Shown: positions 17,414 through 25,959, counted from the first letter of the stretch. The stretch is DNA of 64,000 nt from an uncultured Ilyobacter sp. (GCF_963668515.1 NZ_OY764864.1:124001-188000), one strand, 5' to 3'. Notes: a model not told the origin generated them from the letters alone. Numbers and translations are program-made.

Positions 17414-18166
17414 ATGATGGAAGTACTAAGTAATTATGATTTTACAATGATACAATGGGCAGTTGTAATTATGACAAGTTTTGTTGTGGGTATAGATAAA
17501 TCTGGACTCCCCACACTGCTAATAATTATACCTATAGTGGCTCAAATATTGGGAGGTAAACTTTCTGCAGGTTTTTTATTGCCCCTTTTGGTGATAGGAG
17601 ATATTTTTGCGGTGATTTACTACAAGCGTCACATGGAAATAAAAATTCTTTTAAAACTTTTACCTTGGGCATTATTGGGAATAATAATTGGTCTATTTGT
17701 CGGAGGTTTGGTTTCAGATGCCCAGTTTAAAATGATGATAGGCGTAGTAGTGTTGATTTGTGTTTTTTTACTTATAGCTAAAAAAGATTCCGTGAGTAAT
17801 TATTTAAGTGAAAAATGCTATTTCCACATTGTTATGGGAATTTTGGGTGGCTTTGCAAGTATGATAGGGAATGCAGCCGGTCCTATTATGGTGGTCTACT
17901 TTTTATCAATGAATCTAAGTAAAAATAGATTTATAGGGACAATGTCTTGGTTTTTCTTCGTTTTAAATTTAATAAAATTACCACTATATGCTTTTGTTTG
18001 GCATAATATAACCTTAGAGAGTTTTCTACTAAACTTAATGATATTCCCTCTTATACTGGTTGGGGCATTTATAGGAGTAAGGCTTGTTAAATTTGTTCCT
18101 GAAAAATCCTATAGGCTAATGATGATAGGAGTTACAATTATTGGTGCAGCAAGACTCCTCAGTTGA
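17414..18166 (+). CDS. Second TauE/SafE (TSUP) family exporter
   Basis: The 250-residue membrane protein has about eight predicted helices and the TSUP two-repeat pattern (VVGIDKSGLPTLLIIIP near the start, ASMIGNAAGPIMVVYFL in the middle). The N-terminal G-x-D-K-S-G-x-P motif is typical of YfcA/SafE-type proteins. Likely substrates are sulfite, sulfonates or similar anions. It is shorter than, and clearly different from, the TSUP protein at 12865. The ribosome site is weak (TAAGG). It is a single-gene unit following the sulfonate island, so its link to that pathway is by position. Confidence 0.75.
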   Translation: MMEVLSNYDFTMIQWAVVIMTSFVVGIDKSGLPTLLIIIPIVAQILGGKLSAGFLLPLLVIGDIFAVIYYKRHMEIKILLKLLPWALLGIIIGLFVGGLVSDAQFKMMIGVVVLICVFLLIAKKDSVSNYLSEKCYFHIVMGILGGFASMIGNAAGPIMVVYFLSMNLSKNRFIGTMSWFFFVLNLIKLPLYAFVWHNITLESFLLNLMIFPLILVGAFIGVRLVKFVPEKSYRLMMIGVTIIGAARLLS

Positions 18167-18448
18167 AGTTCTGGATGCATAGTTGAAGAAAGGCTTCGAC
18201 TTAAAATTATGTGTAAATTAAATTACCATCCATTTTTATACTCCAGGAAATAATAAAGTGGAATATAATCCCCATTATACTGACCTCTGTTAAGAAGGTA
18301 TTTTAGACTAACCCCTATTCACGTATCTGTAGTAATACAGCCTTAAATAGACTATTTAAAAATTGGAATTGGGATATTGTTTGAAATAGAAAAAAATGTC
18401 CCCCATAAATAGAGTACAATACCATTGATAGAGGAAATTATATTAAAT
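18167..18448. other. Gene-free stretch
   Basis: I see no coding frame with a ribosome site, no RNA gene and no clear repeat here. It forms the left part of an 882-bp gap (18167-19048) between the accessory island and the core genes. The right part holds a possible microprotein, an IS256-end relic and a hairpin. Confidence 0.5.
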
Positions 18449-18544
18449 TTAAACCAAATTTGGGGAACCATCCATTTTCTTAAACATAACTATACAGGCA
18501 GAACATTTTGTTACTAAACCTTCTGATATGCACTTTTTACACAT
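18449..18544 (-). CDS. Possible 31-residue CxxC-CxxC microprotein
   Basis: Read on the minus strand, ATG at 18544 follows GGGAG with 8-bp spacing. It encodes MCKKCISEGLVTKCSACIV, then 12 more residues (ending SPNLV), with stop at 18449. The four Cys (2, 5, 14, 17) form two CxxC knuckles eight residues apart, the spacing of a tiny zinc-binding knuckle. It stands alone in an 882-bp gap, with no clear promoter. It could be a real small gene, the relic of a larger zinc-ribbon protein, or chance. Confidence 0.4.
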   Translation of the reverse strand: MCKKCISEGLVTKCSACIVMFKKMDGSPNLV

Positions 18545-18734
18545 TTTAAATTCTCCCAATTTTTTTAATTTATTTTACTGGACTTGTGCAAAAATATTTC
18601 AGTTTACAATTCACACTTCATAATCTTAAAAAAACTACTTAAAAGAACCTAAAGCCTAAATATCTAATCTGAAGATATATGAAAAATAGTTCTAAACAAC
18701 GATTTTTAAAATCATATTAAATTTTCACAAGTCG

Positions 18735-18762
18735 AATTACTGAATAAACTAGCAGACTCTCT
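18735..18762. repeat. IS256-end-like relic
   Basis: This 28-bp segment (starting AATTACTGAATAAACTAGC) matches the terminal segment of the IS256 remnant at 4562-4589 with three mismatches. No transposase sequence is attached, so it looks like a decayed insertion end. Confidence 0.5.
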
Positions 18763-18781
18763 GGAACAAATTAAACTGTAA

Positions 18782-18831
18782 CCATGAAACGGGACACTAA
18801 ATAAAAGTGTGATTTGTTTCATGGTTTTTTG
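18782..18831 (+). terminator. Long hairpin with T-run
   Basis: Outer arms CCATGAAAC and GTTTCATGG pair perfectly, an inner stem ACACT/AGTGT lies within, and TTTTTTG follows. It is shaped like a rho-independent terminator, but no gene on this strand ends nearby, so it may be left from a decayed gene or element. Confidence 0.5.
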
Positions 18832-19048
18832 TATACTTAAAAATAAAATGAAGAATTGAGCAAACAAAAGGATAAAACGGATAATGGCAAATATAGAGGT
18901 AAGAGTTAGGTTGTAAGCAGGATAAATTTGAATTGCTGATAGACTGCTGGTTTTGCATCGACTTTCCCACAGCTCTTTATTTTCGTTCTCTTTTAAGGGT
19001 GTTTTTCTGTCTTGGAAAAGCAATAGTTCAAACTCTAGGGGTGATTTT

Positions 19049-21640
19049 GTGCTTGTGAAAATTGGAAAATTCGTTCAGAAATTTCATAAAATAATTTTGA
19101 CTGCCTCCCTTGCGGTCACTTTTGTTATGTTGTTTTTTATGAGTAGACTTCAGATGAATATGCAGTTTACAGATCTTCTTCCAAAGACTGAAAAAACTGT
19201 CATATCATATAAAAATGCCATGAAGAACTTTGATACGCTAGATTCCATAGTTGTGGCAGTAAAAGGCCAAGAGGAAGATATAAAAAACTTTCTAAAAAAA
19301 GGTGTCAGGGGTATAGAAAAGATAGATGGAATCAAGACGATATCCTATGAAAACCAGGTGGAATTTATGGAGGAAAATATCTTTCTTCTGATGAAAGAGA
19401 GAGATTTGAAAAATAGAGAAAAGGCTTTGACAGGAGCTAGTTTAAAAGATTTTTTTTACGGAGTAAATGAGGGTTTTGAAAAGGAATATATTGATGAATC
19501 AGAAAGTGGAAAAATAGATAAGGACAGGGTTAAACTCTTAAATTTTCTGGATTTTCTGGAAGAGATAATCCTAAAAATAAAAAAGGACAGAATAAGCCCA
19601 GAAGATGCAAAAAAGTTTCTGAGAGGTGAAAGATATATTTTATCTCCAGATAAAACTATGGGCTTGCTACTTGTAAAATCTGCAGTAAGTATAGATGATT
19701 TTGAAAATGTGATAAAAACAGTGAATGCCTTAGATGAATATTTTCAGGAAAAATCTAAAAAATACAATGTAAAAATTGAAATGACAGGTATTCAGGTGCT
19801 CTCAAGGGATGAAATGGTGATCTCTCAGAGAGATATGAGAATTTCTAGTTTTTTATCTCTGGTTCTGGTTCTTGGGATATTTATTCTTAGCTTTAAAATA
19901 TTAAGATATTCTCTGCTAGCTCTTGTACCTCTCATCACTGGAATAATATGGGCAATGGGCTTAACTTATCTCATCATAGGAACACTCAATATGATGACTG
20001 CCATGATGGGAGCCATACTAATAGGTCTGGGAATAGACTATTCGATACATATAATATCTGTCTTTCTTGAAGAGAGAGACAGTGGGATGAGTATAGAAAA
20101 AGCGGTATCGTCCATATACTCTAAGGCGATGAGAGGAGTGGCCACAGGAGCGGGGACAACAGCGGTAGGTTTTTTTATGTTTGTTTTCAGTGATTTTCCA
20201 GGCTTTCGAGAGTTTGGACTGGTTTTAGGACTGGGGATAATATGCACGCTGGTATCGGCGGTTTTTTTACTTCCATCTTTACTCATGATTTATGGTGGTA
20301 AAATAGGCACAAAAAAATCTAAGAAAAGCCTGTTTTTAGAAAAAGGCGAATACTTTCTCATAAGTAGAAAAAAAAGTTCACTTCTCATCGTTGTTCTTAT
20401 ACTTATAGTTCTAGGATCAAAGGCAGGTAAAGTGGAATTTGAAAATGATATGCTGAAAATAGAACCTAAAAATCTTCAGAGTGTCGCCTTAAACAGGGAA
20501 ATTATAGATAAATTTGATTTTAGTTCTGACAGCACAATCATTGTGTCTGAAAATTTAGAAGAGGCACAAAGAATTTTTGACAGGGCAGATAAACTGAAGA
20601 GTATAGGGGTGATCTCTTCAATTACATCATACCTTCCCTCTGAAGAAAAGCAGAAAAAAAGGTTAGAAGCTGGGAAGAGGATAAAAGAAAAGATCGGCAA
20701 TGCTCCAGACAGTGAAATCTATATAGGGGAATTGGCAGAAGAGCTTGTAAGACTTGAAAATAATCTCATAGAGTTAGGAGACTTGTCTTATATCGGAGGA
20801 GAGGAAGATATAAGACAAAGATGTGATGAGATATTAGAGGGGGGGCTCATAAGTGAACTGGTTGAAAACATAGACAGCTACAGGGAGAACCTTGAAAAAT
20901 CACAGAAAGTATTTATAGGGGAGCTGCAGAGTATAATAAGAAAAAGTAATACAGAAAAAACACTAGGTCTGAAGGACCTTCCAGGTAAAATAAAAGATGA
21001 GTTTGTGGGGAAAACCGGTACATATATAAGCACCTTTTATCCCAAGGAGGATATATGGAAATCTGATTTTCAGAAGATATACATGAAGGAGATAGACACC
21101 TTAGGTGAAAATACAACAGGGAGTGCTAAAATATTTCTCAAGGTAATAGAGATATCTGCCACAGAGGGAAAAAAAATTCTTATCCTGACTTTGGGAGCCA
21201 TATACCTTTTTCTATTAGCAGATTTTAGAAGCCTGAAATATGCCACTGCCGCCATTCTTCCCATGGTTTTTTCTATCCTAGGAACTCTGGGGGTAATGGG
21301 GTGGACGGGGTTTAAATTTGACATGGTTAACATAATAGGAATACCGCTAATAATAGGTATAGGGGTGGACGACGGAGTCCATATAATACACAGATACCTT
21401 GTGGATAAAAATATATTTGTGGCACTAAAAAGCACCGGAAAGGCTGTAACTCTCACAACGATTACAACAATAGCGGCTTTCGGAACTCTGATGCTGGCAA
21501 AGTATAGGGGCTTTGTTCACTTTGGAATACTTCTGACTATAGGGGTTGTATTTGCCTATCTTCTAACTGTAAGCCTCCTTGTGAGTCTTATCTCCCTAGT
21601 GGACAGAATAGAAAAAAATTCGGAAGGTGATAAATTATGA
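19049..21640 (+). CDS. RND/MMPL-family transporter
   Basis: The protein has about 863 residues in two halves, each with one N-terminal helix, a large extracytoplasmic domain and a cluster of five helices; this is the MMPL/HpnN-type RND layout. Conserved helix-4-like segments are LIGLGIDYSIHIISVFLEE and IGIGVDDGVHIIHRY. Such proteins move lipids or other hydrophobic cargo out of the inner membrane, driven by the proton gradient. I chose GTG 19049 after AGGGGTGA because the open frame continues to 18953 without a ribosome site; GTG 19055 is equally possible. The next gene overlaps by 4 bp, so this one is co-translated with a LolA-like protein. Confidence 0.85.
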   Translation: MLVKIGKFVQKFHKIILTASLAVTFVMLFFMSRLQMNMQFTDLLPKTEKTVISYKNAMKNFDTLDSIVVAVKGQEEDIKNFLKKGVRGIEKIDGIKTISYENQVEFMEENIFLLMKERDLKNREKALTGASLKDFFYGVNEGFEKEYIDESESGKIDKDRVKLLNFLDFLEEIILKIKKDRISPEDAKKFLRGERYILSPDKTMGLLLVKSAVSIDDFENVIKTVNALDEYFQEKSKKYNVKIEMTGIQVLSRDEMVISQRDMRISSFLSLVLVLGIFILSFKILRYSLLALVPLITGIIWAMGLTYLIIGTLNMMTAMMGAILIGLGIDYSIHIISVFLEERDSGMSIEKAVSSIYSKAMRGVATGAGTTAVGFFMFVFSDFPGFREFGLVLGLGIICTLVSAVFLLPSLLMIYGGKIGTKKSKKSLFLEKGEYFLISRKKSSLLIVVLILIVLGSKAGKVEFENDMLKIEPKNLQSVALNREIIDKFDFSSDSTIIVSENLEEAQRIFDRADKLKSIGVISSITSYLPSEEKQKKRLEAGKRIKEKIGNAPDSEIYIGELAEELVRLENNLIELGDLSYIGGEEDIRQRCDEILEGGLISELVENIDSYRENLEKSQKVFIGELQSIIRKSNTEKTLGLKDLPGKIKDEFVGKTGTYISTFYPKEDIWKSDFQKIYMKEIDTLGENTTGSAKIFLKVIEISATEGKKILILTLGAIYLFLLADFRSLKYATAAILPMVFSILGTLGVMGWTGFKFDMVNIIGIPLIIGIGVDDGVHIIHRYLVDKNIFVALKSTGKAVTLTTITTIAAFGTLMLAKYRGFVHFGILLTIGVVFAYLLTVSLLVSLISLVDRIEKNSEGDKL

Positions 21641-22359
21641 AAAAAATATCGGTGATTTTTTTTATCTTGATTAATATATATGTTTTTTCAAAGGATGCCT
21701 CGGAGATACTGCAAAAGATGGAGGATGCCCAAAACTATACAACTTTAAAGGGAGAGTATCTTATGACTATAGAAAACAGAGGTAAAAAAATAACCTTGGG
21801 ATTTGAAGAATATTATAAAAAATCCCAAGAAGACCTTCAGCTTATGAGATTCACCTCTCCACCTAGAATAGAAGATACTGCAATTCTAATAAAGGGTGAA
21901 AATATATGGTACTATAACAAGAGAAGCAACAGGGTGAGGCTACTCTCAAAAAATGCGAAAAAAGGTAGTATGATGGGGTCTAGTTTTAGCTACGATGATC
22001 TCAATATAGATTATGTAGATGATTTTACAGGTGAGGTAATAGAGGAAACAGAGGATTATTATATGCTGAAGGTATATCCTGTGGATAAAGATAGAAGCTA
22101 TAAATATATACTGGCAAAAGTTAGAAAAGATAATTTTATAGAAGAGAGTCTAGAATATTATGACAACAACGAGATAAGGTATAAGCTTATGACCACCCAG
22201 GATGTGAAACAGGTAAAAGAACGCTGGGTTCCTTTGAAATTAATCATGACAGATCTCATAAGTGGTAAGGTGACATATATAGAAACCAGAGAAGAAAGCC
22301 TGGATTTTGATTTTTATATTGAGGATTCCAAATTTTCCGAGAAAAACCTAAAAAAATAA
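21637..22359 (+). CDS. LolA-like outer-membrane lipoprotein-sorting protein
   Basis: The 240-residue protein has an N-terminal signal peptide (KKISVIFFILINIYVFS) and then a single LolA/LolB-like domain of the kind annotated as outer membrane lipoprotein-sorting protein (YLMTIENRGKK, ENIWYYNKRSNRVRLLS, GSSFSYDDLN). It probably carries a lipid or lipid-linked cargo across the periplasm. Its ATG overlaps the RND gene stop (ATGA), and the barrel protein gene follows 12 bp later. The three genes suggest an envelope-spanning lipid path: inner-membrane pump, periplasmic carrier, outer-membrane barrel. It is not the housekeeping LolA, since no LolCDE genes are nearby. Confidence 0.75.
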   Translation: MKKISVIFFILINIYVFSKDASEILQKMEDAQNYTTLKGEYLMTIENRGKKITLGFEEYYKKSQEDLQLMRFTSPPRIEDTAILIKGENIWYYNKRSNRVRLLSKNAKKGSMMGSSFSYDDLNIDYVDDFTGEVIEETEDYYMLKVYPVDKDRSYKYILAKVRKDNFIEESLEYYDNNEIRYKLMTTQDVKQVKERWVPLKLIMTDLISGKVTYIETREESLDFDFYIEDSKFSEKNLKK

Positions 22360-22371
22360 GAGGTGGTTAAA

Positions 22372-23409
22372 ATGAAGGCATTTGGATTTGTCCTTATCTT
22401 TTTAAGTGTCGCATGCACCGTGTTTTCTATGGATTTGGTTACAGAATTAAAATATCAGGGGTTTGATACTGAAAAAATAGACTTTGAAGATGAGGCACTA
22501 GGCAGAGTGACACTAAAGGATAATTCCAATGAAGATTATTCATTTTTTATCGAGTATATATTTGGCGATGGTACAGACAGAGTAGATGCTGGTCAGATTA
22601 AAATCATGAAAAACAATATGGATTTTGAAGTGGGGCGTAATAGAATAGGCTGGGGATCGGCTTACAACTTAAATCCAACAGATATATTTAATGATATCCC
22701 AGTTGGAAGTGCCTATGACCCCACCTATGTAAAAAGTGGAAGAGATAGCTTAATAGTCACACATTACACAGGAGACAGTTCTATTCAGGGTGTCTATGCC
22801 AGAAAAGATAATTCTGAGAAAGATGAGGATTACGGAATAAAGTATAGGACTAGCTTCTCAGAATATGAATTGGATGCATTGTATATACACAAAGGAGAGA
22901 GAAACACAACTTGGGGAGAAGAGGAAAAAGACGATATTATAGGGGGAGACATAAGTACTAGTATACCTGGGTTTGATTATGGAGTCTGGCTAGAGGCAGC
23001 CTATTATTTGGATAAAAGGGACCTGGTGTATATAGCGGGGATAGATAATTATTATGGAGAGAAATACCGAGTGATGTTCGAATATCTATATTACGGTCTT
23101 GGTGAAGACAGGGAAGAGGACTATAATGTCGGCAGGATATTGGCAGGACAGCCTGCAGGGAAAAGCTACCTCATGCCATCTCTTACCTATGAGTATTCAG
23201 AAAAAGTATCGGTGACAGGATATTTTTATATAAATACTGGGGATTATAGTTACCTTCTCGGAACGACAGTGACCTACCTCTATACCGACCATATAGATAT
23301 CAATCTCATGCCATTTTATGCAGGTGGAAAAACAGGAAGCGAGTACGGGGTCCTTGGAGAAGGAGTCGGGAATATAGGGGTTAGTTTTGTGGTGAGATCG
23401 GTATTTTAA
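22372..23409 (+). CDS. Outer-membrane beta-barrel protein, DUF1302-like
   Basis: The 345-residue protein has a signal peptide (MKAFGFVLIFLSVACTVFS), then alternating amphipathic strands rich in Tyr and Gly, and ends with VSFVVRSVF, a terminal strand with C-terminal Phe typical of Omp85-assembled barrels. Motifs MDFEVGRNRIGWGSAYNLN and PTDIFNDIP resemble the plug-like N-terminus of DUF1302-type proteins often found with RND and LolA-like genes. I chose ATG 22372 because GAGGTGG lies 5 bases upstream; GTG 22363 overlaps that site. Its cargo is unknown. Confidence 0.65.
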   Translation: MKAFGFVLIFLSVACTVFSMDLVTELKYQGFDTEKIDFEDEALGRVTLKDNSNEDYSFFIEYIFGDGTDRVDAGQIKIMKNNMDFEVGRNRIGWGSAYNLNPTDIFNDIPVGSAYDPTYVKSGRDSLIVTHYTGDSSIQGVYARKDNSEKDEDYGIKYRTSFSEYELDALYIHKGERNTTWGEEEKDDIIGGDISTSIPGFDYGVWLEAAYYLDKRDLVYIAGIDNYYGEKYRVMFEYLYYGLGEDREEDYNVGRILAGQPAGKSYLMPSLTYEYSEKVSVTGYFYINTGDYSYLLGTTVTYLYTDHIDINLMPFYAGGKTGSEYGVLGEGVGNIGVSFVVRSVF

Positions 23410-23426
23410 GTCTCAGTTTTTTGGAC

Positions 23427-24075
23427 AAATTACTGAATTTATCTGAATATTAAAATCAAAAGATTTTGTCACGAATGGACACTAATAAAAGATAGGGAAA
23501 TTAACACGAATAAGGACAAAAGCTTTTGGTCACAGAGAAAAGAAGAGAGTATCACGGAGGAGAGCGATATTAAAGTCAAAAGATTTTGTCACGAATGGGC
23601 ACTAATAAAAGATAGGGAAATTAGCACGAATAAGGACAAAAGCTTTTGGTCACAGAGAAAAGAAGAGAGTATCACGGAGGAGAGCGATATTAAAGTCAAA
23701 AGATTTTATCACGAATGAACACCAATAAAAGATAGGGAAATTAACACGAATAATAACAAAATCTTTTGGTCACAGAGGACACTGAGAAAAAAATAAAGTT
23801 TCATAGAGAAGATTTTTTGAATTTTCAAGTCGCAGGGCTTATACAGGAAAGAGCCGCACTCAGCCGTCATACAGAATAAGTTAAGGCAGTTCAAGGAGCG
23901 ATAGCGACTATGAAACACCTTATCCAGTGGATGAGCAGGGAACCGAGGACTGTAGCTCACAAAGGCGTCAAAAGAAATATATACTTACTAGACATTTGAA
24001 AATTCTTGAAGTTTTGGTTACTTTTCTTTCAAGAGAAAAGTAACGAATCCCGATAAATTCAATAATTTAAATTTA
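23427..24075. repeat. Dispersed element copy 2 (three 120-bp units)
   Basis: This is the longest copy (about 650 bp). Three tandem units of exactly 120 bp begin at 23456, 23576 and 23696 (each TCAAAAGATTTT), then comes the 3' module with hairpin GTTACTTTTCT/AGAAAAGTAAC near 24017-24044. The outer terminal inverted repeat seen in copies 1 and 3 is absent here. The first two units end in the palindrome CAAAAGCTTTTG, the last in CAAAATCTTTTG, the complement of the unit start. A minus-strand frame of 83 codons inside it is not preserved in copy 1 and is not called. Confidence 0.8.
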
Positions 24076-24157
24076 CTTATTTTAAACATCAGCTTTAATA
24101 ATTTGTTCTCTCTTATAAAAGTTTGAAGTTTTTAAAACTAATGAAAGAGAGGTTTAA

Positions 24158-24186
24158 TTGAAAAAAATATGTAAAAGTGATAAAAT
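24158..24186 (+). promoter_or_regulatory. Promoter for the LPS core kinase-heptosyltransferase pair
   Basis: TTGAAA (24158-24163) and TAAAAT (24181-24186) are separated by 17 bp, a good sigma-70 promoter about 45 bp before the next start codon. Confidence 0.65.
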
Positions 24187-24234
24187 AGAGTGTGAAATTT
24201 ATAAAATATTTTATGGAAAAGTGGTTAATAACTT

Positions 24235-24933
24235 ATGAATAAAATAAAAAAAGACAAGGTAAGCATATATCTCCAAGATGAGAAATACAGAGGACTTGTA
24301 GAAGTGATTCTACAGGGAGACTATAGGGTGATCAAAGTTTTGAAAAATGATCAGAGGAGCAGGGTAGAACTCATAGAGTATAAACAGGAAAAACTTGTTC
24401 TTAAAATCCCCCTTGAGAAAAACAGAAGACAGTGGCAACGCTTTTTGTCTGCATTTCGAGGAAGCTCATCTAAAAGAGAGTATGAAAACTGTGTTAAGAT
24501 CCTGTCTAAGGGATTTTTGGGAGCGGAACCTGTCCTGGTCATAGATAAAAAAACCGGTCCCCTTGTCAAGGAGTCATATTTTGTGTCAAAGTTTATAGAG
24601 GGACATGAGGGGAAATTTCAGCATCTGAAAGAGATAGGAGAAGAGCTGAATAAAATCCATGATGCAGGGTACCTTCACGGGGATTCACAACTTGTAAATT
24701 TTATGGTTTCCAATGGAAAAATATACCTAATAGACTGTAAACTTAAAAAGAATAGATTTGGAAAGTTTGGGAGCAGGTATGAATTTATATATTTAGAGGA
24801 GAGCTGTCCTAAAAAAATAGATATATATAGAAAAGATGATCTATACTATAGAGGGGCTAAGCTTCTGAACAGCTACCTTCACTGGTGGGGAAGAACCAGG
24901 AAAAAACTAAAAGGCAAAGAATTGACAAAATGA
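24235..24933 (+). CDS. LPS core kinase, WaaY (RfaY)-like
   Basis: The 232-residue protein has a small protein-kinase-like fold. The catalytic loop is HDAGYLHGDSQLVNFMV (Asp and Asn of the HxD...N type) and the metal-binding Asp is in IYLIDCKLKKN. This matches heptose kinases that phosphorylate the inner core of lipopolysaccharide. The N-terminal lobe has VLKNDQRSRVELIEYK, then a Lys in LVLKIPLEK. A heptosyltransferase gene follows 18 bp later, which supports the LPS role. A related lipopolysaccharide kinase of different specificity is possible. Confidence 0.75.
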   Translation: MNKIKKDKVSIYLQDEKYRGLVEVILQGDYRVIKVLKNDQRSRVELIEYKQEKLVLKIPLEKNRRQWQRFLSAFRGSSSKREYENCVKILSKGFLGAEPVLVIDKKTGPLVKESYFVSKFIEGHEGKFQHLKEIGEELNKIHDAGYLHGDSQLVNFMVSNGKIYLIDCKLKKNRFGKFGSRYEFIYLEESCPKKIDIYRKDDLYYRGAKLLNSYLHWWGRTRKKLKGKELTK

Positions 24934-24951
24934 GCAAAAGAGGAGAAAACG

Positions 24952-25944
24952 TTGAGGGTATTGGTAATAAGACTCAGTTCTATAGGGGATATAATCCTTA
25001 CCACTCCTGTATTAAAGGAGTTTAAGAAAAAATATCCAGATGCAATAGTTGATTTTATGGTACTGGATAAATTTAAAGATGCTATAGAGGGGTGTCCCTA
25101 TGTTGACAACCTTATTATTTTTAACAAAAAAGAGCACAGGGGAATAATGGGGCTCAAGAAATTTTCTGACAGCATAAAGGGTAACAAATACGACTATGTC
25201 TTTGATCTCCATTCCAAACTGAGGTCTGTGGCTATCTCTATTTTTATAGGCACTAAAACTTTGAGATACAGGAAAAGGGCACTCTGGAAGACCCTCCTTG
25301 TAAAAGCTAGGCTAATAAAATACAGTGCAGACGATACCATTGTAAAAAATTATTTTGGGGCACTTAAAGAGCTGGGGGTGGAATATAAGGGAGAAGACTT
25401 AAACTTTACCTTCTCTGAAAATGATCTAGAGGCAGTATCGAAGTATAGGGATTTTGTGGTTTTGGCTCCTGGTGCATCTAAGAACACTAAAAAGTGGACC
25501 ACAGAGGGATTTGCAAACCTGGCAAGACTGCTGAGAGAAAAGTATGGTAAAAAAATAGTACTTATGGGTGGAGCCGGGGACAAGGCAATATGTGAAGAGA
25601 TAAATGCCATAAGCCAGGAAAGCTGTGTGAACTTGGCTGGAAAGCTTTCTTTAAAAGAAAGTGGTGCTCTTTTGTCAGAGGCTGACTTTCTTGTTACCAA
25701 TGATTCAGGGCCCTTTCATATCTCAAGAGGGGTAAAGAAAAAAGCCTTTGTGATCTTTGGGCCTACTGATCCAAAGATGTTTGAATATGATCAGTACGGG
25801 GTGCTAATATATAGAGATGAACCTTGTTCTCCATGTAGTCTTCACGGTGATAAAATCTGTCCAAAAGGACATTTTAACTGCATGAAACATCTGAAATCCG
25901 AGGATGTATTAAAAGTAATAGAAAAAAATATGGGATGGTGCTAA
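24952..25944 (+). CDS. Glycosyltransferase family 9, LPS heptosyltransferase
   Basis: The 330-residue protein begins RVLVIRLSSIGDIILTTP, the nucleotide-sugar enzyme motif of WaaF/WaaC heptosyltransferases. The C-terminal half has APGASKNTKKW, then MGGAGDKAICEEI, and NDSGPFHIS, the family's donor-site motif. It adds heptose from ADP-heptose to the lipid A core. The start is TTG at 24952, six bases after GAGGAG. It is paired with the upstream WaaY-like kinase. Whether it adds heptose I, II or another residue cannot be told. The stop codon lies within the downstream terminator stem region. Confidence 0.85.
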   Translation: MRVLVIRLSSIGDIILTTPVLKEFKKKYPDAIVDFMVLDKFKDAIEGCPYVDNLIIFNKKEHRGIMGLKKFSDSIKGNKYDYVFDLHSKLRSVAISIFIGTKTLRYRKRALWKTLLVKARLIKYSADDTIVKNYFGALKELGVEYKGEDLNFTFSENDLEAVSKYRDFVVLAPGASKNTKKWTTEGFANLARLLREKYGKKIVLMGGAGDKAICEEINAISQESCVNLAGKLSLKESGALLSEADFLVTNDSGPFHISRGVKKKAFVIFGPTDPKMFEYDQYGVLIYRDEPCSPCSLHGDKICPKGHFNCMKHLKSEDVLKVIEKNMGWC

Positions 25945-25959
25945 CCGTCCATTTTTTTT
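25933..25959 (+). terminator. Rho-independent terminator overlapping the heptosyltransferase end
   Basis: The stem GGATGG/CCGTCC (25933-25938 and 25945-25950) is followed by a run of T to 25959; its loop holds the stop codon. The 349-bp gap after it (25945-26293) shows no gene. It contains a TATAAT at 26230-26235 that may serve recA. I see no LexA-type box. Confidence 0.7.

Noticed and set aside
18712..19023. Minus-strand frame of 103 codons upstream of the RND gene
   Set aside because: It runs through the IS256-end relic and the terminator-like hairpin, has no ribosome site, and its hydrophobic content fits AT-rich non-coding DNA.
18953..19048. N-terminal extension of the RND transporter
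   Set aside because: The added residues (MHRLSHSS...) form no membrane or signal segment, and no ribosome site precedes them, whereas GTG 19049 has AGGGGTGA.
23456..23815. CRISPR array
   Set aside because: The 120-bp units are contiguous and nearly identical with no unique spacers, so this is a tandem repeat, not CRISPR. No cas genes are present.
23709..23960. 83-codon minus-strand frame inside dispersed element copy 2, also present at 34151-34402
   Set aside because: The frame is Cys/Leu/Phe-rich without a ribosome site, is broken in copy 1 by the 55-bp deletion, and is best explained by near-identity of two repeat copies.
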